From Toxoplasma gondii ME49 (Eukaryota > Apicomplexa > Conoidasida > Eucoccidiorida > Sarcocystidae), in NCBI RefSeq assembly GCF_000006565.2, contig NC_031474.1:868001-932000 (forward strand): DNA of 64,000 bases. The letters run 5' to 3'. The notes below the pieces were generated by a model, which was given only the letters and a program-made list of their open reading frames with translations, searched no databases and had not been told where the DNA came from. Every line of letters starts with the position of its first letter. The first letter of the stretch is position 1. This document shows positions 36,000 to 47,500 of the stretch, one piece after another. A program made the position numbers and the translations under genes.

Positions 36000-38900
36000 A
36001 TGAGGAGGCCCTGTCTTTTTCGCTCGACTTTCCTTCTTCTTCTGGCGCTCCTTCCCCTCTTTTCGCTGCTGTCAGAATCGATCTCTCCGTCCTCGCGCTC
36101 TCTTCCATCTCACCAGACAAGGGCGCTGCACGCGGACCTGGATGCTGCGCGAAAGCCAGCTTCCTTCCTTTCTCGCTCTGAGCCTGCGTTGAGTCTGTCT
36201 TCTTCGCGGGAGACAGAAGAGGATCCGGGCCGCGCGGCAAACGCCTCCGCTCGTCTCCCCGAACTCGAGGCAGCGCTGCAAGAGGAACTCCAGGCGGCTG
36301 CGGTGAGGGAAATCGCTTCCGGCTTTTCTGCTTCGTCAACGAGGACCTTATCTTCGTCTGTGTCCTCTCCTTCACATGCAGCGTCAGTTGCGGAGGCGGA
36401 GACGCGACCCGACAGCAGCTCCGATCCTGTCAACGATGGAGACTCGACGTCCGGTGGAGAGACGCCGGATCCGCTGCCGACGCTTGCGGAAGTTCGCGCA
36501 GCGCTTGCGTCGACCGTCGCGCAGTCGAGAACCTTTCCGCGGCGTCTCGCTGCGAAGAACGGCGAGCAAGTGGAGGACGGAGACGAAGAGCTGGCGGAGC
36601 GGAAGCGCGTGCGAAAGCCGCCTAGAGACACGAGCGCGTACTCGGTGTTTTCAGTGCCTGCGCTGAAGCTCGAAGGCGTCGCCATTGCAGACCAGGAAGA
36701 GGCCGTCGGATCCTTTGCGGTGTCTGTCGGCTGCGGATTTTTCCACGACCCTCCAGCGATTCCTGGAGTCGCTCACCAGCTCGAACATTTGATTTTCCTG
36801 GGAGCAGAGGGTGAAGAAGCCGCAACGTCCTGGGATGAGTTCGTCAGTCAGCGCGGCGGAACGCACAACGCCCACACCACAGCTGAGCTCACGACGTTCT
36901 TCGTTGCGGCGCCGACTGACACCTTGCCTGAACTTCTTGACAGACTTCTCCTGCATCTCTTCCACCCTCTCCTCGCAGCCGAACAATTCGCCTCCGAGGT
37001 AAAGCGCGACAAACAAAGGGAACTCAGCATCCCTGCTTCCGAGTCTCGACTCAAACAGACACACGGTGCTCAACAGGCCAACACCGGGATGATATGGATC
37101 TATCTCTGCTCTATCTGTATGGAGACATACATTGTTCGACGTACGTGCCTATATGTATCTGTCTGGATGTCGGCATGCGTCCATCGTCAGTGAAGAAGTA
37201 ACGCGTCCACATGCAGCTCGTGAAAGGCGCCGATTCCGTGTGGAGGGAAGGAATGGCGTTTTCAGACCAGTCAAATCTGATGACGTCTCTGCAGACGTAG
37301 GCATAGAGATTTTTGGAAAAAGCGAGGTCGGTGCTTGGACGTAGGGGTGCAGCGCAGCGGTTGTCAGTGGAGTGCGACTTGACTTTTTCGCTCTTCTTCT
37401 GGACATCGACGCCTGTCGACCGTCGGTGACGTTAGCGAAAGGTCCTCGGGAAACGAGGTGAAGATCTCGCGTCCGTATTTCGAGAGCGTGTGTTTGCTCT
37501 TGTTACTGCATGGATGCGGGCGGAGTACATGCGAGTTTTCCCTCTTTCCGAGGTCGAGACATCTTGTCTCCGCCACCGTTCCTCGCTCGTTGAAACGCGG
37601 ACATCCGGTGGAGAATAGAGAAGCGTGGACGCAGGCTGAAAGGCCCCGCAGGGTGCGAGGAATCGCTTCCAGCTCCGCGTCGTTGTGTGGGTGTCGATCG
37701 AAAAGAGGAGGAGAGCCTTACAGGTGGCGCTCGAGGCCGTGCCGACTCGCAGCTTCAAAACGCGCGGGATTCGCAGAGCAATATGGCAAATCGAGGAGCG
37801 TCTGCAGAGTTCCCGGGTTGCCTGCTACAGTGATATTGCCACAGTGCGCTGGTGAAGTCTTTTTTTCAACTTCGCTCGTTCCGGCCGGTCGGTCCTCTGG
37901 ATGCAGTGCCTGAAACCATGAGTTCTCTGTTGTGCGCCTTGCGTAACCTGTTGACTGCGCGGCGGGTGTGTGTTCGCTGTTCAGGTCATGGCAGTGCAAT
38001 TTGAACACGAAAAAAACCAACCAGATGTCGCGCGAGTTCTCCTCGAGCTCGCGATGGCTGTCACACCATCGCTCGCGTCTCCAGCTTCCTCAGCAACTCA
38101 GGACGAGGTCCCGACCTCCTTTTACCGTCCGGAAGTAGCGCGAAAATTCGGCACAGGCGACTTCGACACTCTCTGCAAGACGCCGCTCGAGCAGGGCCTG
38201 GACGTCCTCAAAGCCTTGCGAGAGTTCCACGGCAAGTGCTACAAACCGGAAAACATGACAATCGCTGTTCGGTGAGAACTCAGGACACTGCGAGGAGAAA
38301 GACTGGGGAAGGAGAAGGCAGCACCACGAGACTCGCGAAGAAGAGACGAGAGAAGGCGCAGGCGCGTCAGATGAAACCTGCGTCCACACAGGCGTGTCTG
38401 TCTCTGTTTCCGTCGGTACCGATCCCCCAGCGACATGTTATTTAAAACCTTCGCACAGGCATCTGCGTTTTTTCAAAGTTTATGGCTTTTCGAATCCGTT
38501 TTCCTCGAGTGTATTCTGAGTCTTCTGAGCGTTTTTGCGGCAAATTTACCGTTTCGTAGGATGGGCCGCCGCTCCGTTCCGATCATTGTTGAAGGCGCCG
38601 TAGACGCGTCCGGCCAGTCCCTGCGGATCCCTGCGGAGGTCGAAGCGGCGGCAGAGCGCGAGGCAGAGAAACGCTCCGTGTATACTCCGAAGGAAATTGG
38701 AGAAATGGTTGTGCGAATTCTTTCAAAGTATGTTCAAGCCAATTCACCGGAAACAGAAGCACACGCTGACAAGACGAAGACGCCGCACAACAAGGGAAAC
38801 TCTTTTTCTGCGTCCTCGTCAAGTGACCTCACCCCACAACGAACTCCTTCTGATGCGTCCTCTTCTGCATCCCCTTCTGTGTCCTCTGCGCCCGCGTCTT

Positions 38901-41900
38901 CACAAGCCAAGAGGAGAAACGAGGTGTTGAAGACAGTTCGACTGCATGCAGGCGAAAGGCAGAAAGAGGCGTCTCAGGTTGCTTCTCTCTTGGAAGCCGC
39001 TGTCGGCGAAGATGCTTACCGATCGCGTCCGAACGCTACAGCTGAAGACTCTAGTCCTACAGATGGAGAGTCCGACGCAAGTAAATAAATCACTTCTTCA
39101 GGCGTCATATATATATATATATACATATATATACATATATATATGTATATATAATTATACCTGTTCACGAATGTGTAGAATGTATACGTGATATACAAGC
39201 TCAGCTCCCTATGGAAATGAAACCTGTAGACATATGGTTGCAACTTGCCGCTCGAAGATATGCATGCGTGTATCTCCCTCTGAGCATATATAGATGTTTG
39301 CGCATAATGGTGTATATGCATTTTATCAAATGAATAAATACAGCCTACATGTCTTTATAGCATCAGTACGGAGAATCTCGTCAACAAAGTGAGGAGAGGG
39401 AGGTCGGGACACTGAAACACTTCGACTCCTCTGATCACCGGGGGAGAGCTCTTTATCTCTCTTTATCTATCTTTGTATGTATAGATAAATGTGTATATAT
39501 ATATGTGTGTGTGTATGTATATGTATCCGCATATGCACTTTCATATGTATTTGTATAATGTGCGTTTCTTAGGATGCTTGTGGAGTTGTTTCTGAGTGTT
39601 TTCTCTTTAGGCGGGAAGCTCTATCGAGTCTTCCGTCAGCATGGTTGGGGGAAACGTCTGCTGGTTGTCTGGGAGAGAAGAACGAACTGGACTGTTCGAG
39701 GGTACGACGAAGTTTTTCAGCCCACTGCTCTTCTCGAGTATCTCCTGGAGTACCCTGGCGAGGCGGCGCTTCTCAATCGGTTGAAGGCTCAGGGTAAGTT
39801 GTTTACGCATCAACAGAGAAACTTTCTTTGTCATATGTGGCTATGGCATTGGATGTTTGGGGTGTTTATGTGTCTCTGTTTGTATAGCTGTTTTTACCTC
39901 TGGACGCGTGCATGCATTGAGAGACGATTTAGAAGCCGTTTGTGTTCGTTATGCGAGCTGAGTCTAGACGAGACATACTGTTTGCAAGTTGAGACTGGAG
40001 TTTTGGCAAGCGGCAAGTTTTGTGGTTCGCAACGGAGACCTTGGAATTCTCATTTGCCTCGCTGGCGTCTTCCACCTTTATTGACTCTCTCGATGCTTTT
40101 GCCAGCTCGCTTCCTCTCTCTCCTCCTCGTTTTTTGTCGGCGCCACAGCCAGTTCTTCGTCTCTCCCCGTCCGCGGCTTTGTGTGTCTCGCCTTTTCCTG
40201 CGGACGGTCGCACCTCGCAGATCGCCTGACGCCGGTTCTCCGTGTACGACGCATACATTCTCTTCTCTCTCGTTCTGCTCTTCAGGACTGATCGCCGACG
40301 CGGAGTACGTGGACTACACCACGAGTCAGAAGGCGTTCGTCGCCTTGCTGTTCGAGTTGACGGACGAAGGAGAGGAGAAGTTTGAGGACGTTGTTTCGGC
40401 GACGCTCGCGTACGCAGAGCAGCTCCGGACGTCGGTGACGGAGACGTACATTTTGGATTTTTTCGACGAGTTTGCGCGCGTGGCGAATCGCTCATGGACG
40501 TACAAGGATCCCGAAGACGCCGTGAGCGCCGTGATCGCTGCAGCCGAGAAGCTCGCTGTCCTTCCTCAGCGTCCAGACATGGTGATTGCCGGCGGAGAGT
40601 TTGTGTCTCTCCCCGGAGACCGCACTCTCCTTGTCGACGTTCTCAAGGAAGAGCTGGAGAGCTTCGGCCGCGCTCGCGCCTCGGCGATCGTCGTGCTGCC
40701 GGAAGATACGGCGCGCGGGAGCGCAGAAGTCGTCCATGCGTTCCGGCCGTACGGCGTCCAATTCAGCGTTTCTGCACTGCCTTCTCTCGCTCAGGCAGAG
40801 AAAGTCGGAGAGCGGATAAGCCGCACAGACGCCGCGGAGAAGATGGAACTGCTGCATGCAGAACTGGCTTCCGAGGACCTGATTTCGCACTCGATGATCG
40901 AATCATCGGCGTTTCCTCTGCCCCCGGTCCTCGCCTGCAACGTCGCCGCGACAGTAGCTCTCACGCCGCGTCGTGTACCGGAGATCTGCCAGTCCTTGTC
41001 GCCGGTTCAGTTCCCGATCAAGGGTGGACGAAGCGACAGCGAACTGCGAGAGTCGAGCGAGCTTCCTCTCGGGCCGCGTTCAGAAAGTCTGGAAGACGCT
41101 GAGGTCGAGGAAGAACGGAAGAAGCTGGAAGCGTCGGGACCGCCCTGCGTACTGGTCACGGAAGAGAGTTTCTCGGTGTTTTGGAAGAATGCAGAGCCGT
41201 TCAACAAGCCAATTGTCCGGGGCTACTTCAAGTTGAGAGTCTCTGCAGAAGACGCAACGGCACAAAACACTCTCTACGGGAAGATCTTCGCGACTCTCGC
41301 CGGCGAACGCGCTCGCACTGCTCTCGCCTCCTTCCAAGGCTGCGGCGTCGACCTCCTCATGTCCTTCACCAACGGCGCTCTCGTTCTCGAAATTCAAGTG
41401 AGGGCAGAGGCATCGGAGAACGCCGGGTTCTCCGAGTCCAGGCAAACACACGATTCGGAGGCTCCCTTCCTCTCGTCGTTGGAGGCGAAGAAGTCCTTTT
41501 GCAGTCTCGAAGTAGAAAGCACCTCGACGTTGAAGGGAACTCGAAGATGGAAGGAAATGTCTTATTCCTTCCAATCAGTTCTCCATTAAACTGGACGCGT
41601 AGTCGCGCCTGGGGGCTCGGGTCACTTCGGAGCGAATACGAGACGCACAAAACGCAATCGGTTTTGAGAACGTGCATGATTTCTCTGGCCTCAGTCATGC
41701 CCAGATCTTTCTCCTTCACCTTGTCGCTGGTTCTTCTATCGACTGGAAGAGTAACAAACACAAAAGAAATGCGACCTCAACGATAGAAGAGGTGCTCGTG
41801 GCGCCGGCTTCAGAGCAAGAGCAGCTCTGAGGAATTCGACGCGTTTTTCTCGTTCTGGGGACATACCCTGATCGTCTCCTTGTTCACTTTTTTTTATCGA

Positions 41901-44544
41901 CTGCAGACAGCTTTCTGTTAGTTCAGTGCATATGTTCATGGCCTTTTCTGGCAAACATGCGTGGACTGCGTATCCGGCAGATACACGCCTCTTATCAACG
42001 TATTGTCAGTCGAGATAGATAGCTATAGGGAGATGGATACAAAGATGCAGATGCGCGTATGCGAATATGCTGCGGTACTTTGGGTGTGTGCGTTAATGCG
42101 ATGACCTGAGTTTTGTTGTAGAACAGGGTCGGGGCAGAGTTTTTAGTCTTTTTTCATGGAGGGACTGGTGGACTGGCGAAATTGGTACACGGGCGTTTCC
42201 AGATTCCTCTAAATTTTGGCGTTGTCTTCTGTTGTGCGAGCGTCCCTCGCAGGCTTTCTCCGAGCTTTTCGCCCCGGTTCTCGCGCGCCTAATTGAGGTG
42301 TTGAAAGAGTCACAAGATAACGTGAAGCAGTCGGACTTCAACAAGATTTTCAACACTGTAAGTCTGTTTTCATCGTGAATACTATGGCCTCTCTCCTCTT
42401 TATCGGCCTCAATCGCACCCCAACAGTTCGCCGCGTTGTTCGAACAGTTTTCCTTTGTCTCTTCGTGTCTCCGACCTGTCTTTCCTCGTCCTCTCACTTC
42501 GCTATTTCTCGCGCCTCTTCCTCGTTTGCCCGTCTCTCTTCTCTCTCGCCGCTTCAGCTTTTTCCTTCCACTTTCGCCTTCCGTTCTTCGCTGTTCTGCG
42601 TCTCCAGTCTCGAGACCAAGCCTTTTTCACTCGATATTCTCTCTCCTTGCATGCGCCTTTCAGCTGAAAGTCCAGCTTTCAGATTTCTCCACTGTCACGC
42701 CCTTCGAGCTGGCGCTTGACGTCGCACTCAGTGTGGTTCGTCGGAACAGATTTTCGCAGTTGGACTTGCGAAGCGCTGTAACCGACGCTTCGTCTCAATT
42801 CGAGGACTTTAAAGTCTTCCTGGAGAAAGTCTTGACGAAGAATGCGCTGGACGTTTTCATCATGGGCGACATCGACTACGAAGAGGCGCGAAAACTCGCA
42901 GAAGACTTCAGAGCTGCTCTCTCCAAGCAGCCTCTCCCGTTCTCGGAGAGCGCGGGCAGCGAGGTGAGGCGCGAAAAGCGACGAAATGAGCGCATGCGAA
43001 GGAGAGGAGATAAAGAAAAAGAAACACAGGGAGACATGCCTCCAGAGAGGAAGCGCGGGAAAGGCGAAATGAAGCCAAGACAAATAGAGAGAGCCTCGAC
43101 GAAGGAGAGCAAGCGAGAGCAGGGCAGGAAGCAGGGTGCAAGAAGCGAGAGGGAGGCAAAGAGGACAGGTGTATAGAAGCAGGGCGAAAGGCATGAGAGA
43201 GAACCGAGCGCTGGTGCGCTTTGTTCTTTTCGCGTTCAAGCTGTTCCTTCGTTTGCGCCCGGTGTCTGGGATACAGGTTCTCTTCTCTCCTGAGTTTTCC
43301 TTCCATTCGGTAAACGCGCATATGTGTAGAACCTCTTCTTGGCACCGTGGTCAACTGCCCTCTTCTGGTTGTTTCTTTGTCAGATTCTCAATCTCGCGGA
43401 TGACATCGAGATTCGGTTCTCAAATCCGATTCCGGAAGACGCCACCAACGCGTATGTGTCTCTTTATGTGACGCATCCGCCTCCTGACATGATGGAAATG
43501 GTGGTTTACTCTCTCATTGGAGAGGTGATCAGTTCTCCTTTTTTCGACACAATTCGCACTCACTGGATGGACGGCTACGTCGCGGCAGCAGCCGTTCGAG
43601 AGGTCCCCCCCGCCATGACTCTCGCCACCATCGTGCAGGTGAGAACAGAGGCAGAGTCTCAGAAATCGCTTGTTCGGCGCAAATGAAGTGACACTGGATG
43701 TCGGAGGAAAGCGAAACAGTATGCGTCTGACAGTTGAGTTGTCACACACACCCTTCGAGAACTCTTCACAAACAAACCTATTGTCAGGGACATCCTTTGT
43801 TTGTAAATGTAAATATATATATATATATGTATATATTTCTGCATGTGTATTCATATGTAGATATATATACGTATATATATGTATACATATGCACATAGAT
43901 ACTCTGTATATCTATGTGTATGCAAATGCATTTATATATCCGTATATATATATATATGTAAGTGTGTATATGCCACCGAGAACTTGAGGGAAAGGAGATG
44001 TCGGCGTGCAGATAGGCGCGTTTTTTCAAGGGTCTTTGAGAGGAGAGTTGTTCGGCTTCCACGCAATTGCGTCTGTCTCTCGTGGTATGTTGTCGAGTCT
44101 GAAAAAGAAGAACTGAATCGACGAGATTCACGTCTCAATGTGTCTCGTTTCCGCTCGAAATGATATCTGGGTCTTCCGGTGCCGTTTCTCGAACTGCTGC
44201 CTCCCTGCGGTGGTTCAATCTTTCTTGAAGACATGGCGAACTTGTGCGCCTGTGTGCCATGAAGATGTTTCGCATGTCTAGACATTTTCTCGTTTTTCCT
44301 CCAGGGCTCGCAGCGGAAACCGGACGAACTGGAGAGGCACGTCTGCGCCTTCTTGGCAGAGATGGAAGAAAACATCGGGTCCTCCATGACCACAGAAGCT
44401 TTCCTCGAGCGCCTCCGGTGGCTTAGCAGCAGCAAATTTCACAGGAGTGCCACCAGCTTCAGCGACTACTTTGGCGAGTAAGGAAATCCTATTTCCTCCC
44501 CGAGAAACCCTCGTCGTGTCGCACCGTAATCCCTATATATATAC

Positions 44545-44594
<50 letters not shown>

Positions 44595-47500
44595 TAGATA
44601 TGTATATGTATATATACTTATACGCGCATCTACATCTATCTGTGTGTGTGTAGATGGACAGACCCCGTGTGCGTTTATACGCCTTGTTTGTATTGAGAGC
44701 AGGGTGGGAGAGAGTGAGAAACATGTCGTCACTCGAGGCAAACGAGGATGTTCGCTGTCAAAACATGAGTTTCACCAGATGTGCATTTGAGATTTATTCT
44801 CGAAAAACGTGGAACGACGCAGCGTGGAACACAGAACAAGAACGCGCTGGGTCAGCAAAGAGTGAGGTTGTTGTTGAAGGGAGTGTCTTCTGAGGGTGCG
44901 TTGTACTTCGTTTTCACTGATGCCCTGTGTCTCTCGAGCGGATCATCACCCTTTCGTTCTTCGTCATTTTTGTTGCTTCAGGGTGACTTCTCAAATTGCG
45001 TCCCGGAACTTTTGCTTTATTCGAGAACAGGTAAGAACTTTTTTTCTGTTTTCTCATTTCTCTAAAGTCAGATCGTTTACGGGTCGGTTGTCGAGTCTCG
45101 ATCTGCATGGTGGCTCGCCTGCCCGAGCCGCACAACAGACTTGTGTTTTATCTGTTGTCTTACGAGTCTACGGCATCATCTGTCGGCGTTCGCGGCGGTG
45201 TTTCGAATAATCTAGACCTATATATAAATTAAGTATAGTATATCATATGTATACTATATACTATATATATATATATATATATTATATGAAATATAAAACT
45301 AGATAGATGTGCATGCTTGTTTTGTAGACTGAGGCAGAGGTGCACCACGCATATTCAGGCTTGGCCGGATACGCATGGTGGCATGTGGACTCATCTCCAC
45401 AGCTAGGCATGAAAACATATTCACCTAGATAGCTATGTCTGTGTGTGTGTATGACGACGGACAGCGCAGTGCATGTGCGTTACAACTTTTTATTTTTATC
45501 GCGTTCAGCTAGCTCGTCTGGCGACTGAGAAGTTCCTCAGCTGTCCTGCAATTCTCAAATCCTACATGAACTCTTTGGTGGACCGCGCCAATCGCAAACG
45601 TATCACTGTGAAGGTAGGAAGAGAGATCTTTTTCCCCTTCGGTCTTCGTCGTTTTCCCGATCTGTTGTCTCTATGGTTTTTTCTTGATCTTTCTCCTTTG
45701 GTTCCTCATCTACGTTCGACATGGCAACCAGCGTAGCCATTCCATTCGTCAAGAGCGTACTCCGATGCATCCACGTCGTAGATCCTTTTTGTCTCAGGCT
45801 AAATCTGAAGTCCGACATACATATTTGCATGCATCCACTTACACAGACATTGGAGTAACATACATACGTTTGAGTATGTATAAACATATATATATATATA
45901 TATATTTCATATTTATTTATTTGTATATAGTTGTGTGCAGATGCTGTAATGGAATCTGAGACAACCACGCGTCGATTTTTTAGGTTTTTTTAAGTTGCAG
46001 CACTGAGTCTTTTTTCCGACGTGCGTGTGTTTTCTGATCTTCTGTTTCTCATTGTTACGTTCTCGCGTTTGCGTCTTCTGGACTGTTTACGTTGTATGTT
46101 GCGGAGCTCTTGTCGACTGCATACAGATCGAAGGGAACTCGTCTTCCAGCGAGACAGCGTCGCATCAGCGCGAGATTCGAGCGCCTTCGTCGACACTGCC
46201 GAACCGTTGTGGACTTCCGGGACTGTCTCCTTCAGCGTCTCCGTCAGCGGAAGTCCGACAGGCTCCTTCTCTCTCTACACAGACGTCTGCGTTGCGGCCG
46301 CGGCCGTTGTCGGAGAAGCGCGAGACCACGCAGAGCAGCGAACCTGAGGCTCCAGAGACGTCTTCTCAAGACGGCCAGCGGAGTGTCAAAGCCAACTCGC
46401 CAAAGCCGCTGAATGCGGCTGGGTCTGTGGGAACAGCAGGGAAGGTCGAAGGCAAATCGCGCAAGGTCGCGTCTCGGGTGGACACCCCAGGAAACGAGCG
46501 TCGAACGTACGCCTCTCTGTTTGGGACGCAGAATGTGCTTAGAAGCAGCCGAATCCAGTCCGACTTCTCCTCGCCGATCTTCTCTCTTGGCGACGACGCA
46601 GACGCGCTCTCCCTCATTCAGGTTGAGGCTCGCGTCTCGACTTCGAACTCCAAGCCGAAGGCTGTGCTCGGCGCGCGCCGAGGAGACGGCCAGTCCCCAA
46701 CGGTCGCTTCGCCCTCTGGCGCCGCACCCAAGCGACCGGCGCCGCCCGCAGGGCCGCGCGACAAGTCTGGCGAGGCCTCAGAGACGACAGGGACGGAAGG
46801 CATGGAAGTCACAGAAATCGCCTCCGATGTTGAAGGCCAAGCCGAAGAAGGAGATGTCCCCATCGAGTTCCTGCCGCTCGCGAGACAAATCACGCCGCAC
46901 ATCCTCGAGCGCTGTGCGGCAGACCAAAACGCTGCAGGCGCAAAACGGTGAGACAGAGTGCGAGGTAGCTAGAGAGCAATGGAAAGAACAGTGGAGTCGA
47001 ACCACAACCCATGCAGCCTTCTTAAACTGTAAACCACGCATATGTACTTCTATGCATTTATATATATATATATATATTTAAGTATACATTTACATGTATA
47101 TACATCTATGGTTTTGAGGTGGAGAGAGATCCTGAGGGTCGCGTATCGTGTAGGTTCGCGAGAGAATATCTTGGCTTAACCAGTCAGGTATCTGCGATGG
47201 TATCTCGCGCTTCGGAGTTCCTAATCTTCGCAGTGTCTGAGTAGTCGTTTCTTCTGGATTTGATGTGACAAAGAGTAACGACCGTCCAGGGTCACGAGGT
47301 AGCCTTTGTGATGTTCATGGTGTTTTGTAGCTTGTCTGAATCTTCTTCACTTCAGGATTGTGGTGGACAATTTCTTCACGGATCCGGTCGAGGCTCGTCG
47401 AAGCATCCTCGAAAACCTGGAAGCGAAACTCAGCTCGACGTCTTCTCTCTTTTCTCTGTCGCCTTCTTCCCACCCATCTCCTCCTCTCTGGCTAGCGTAC

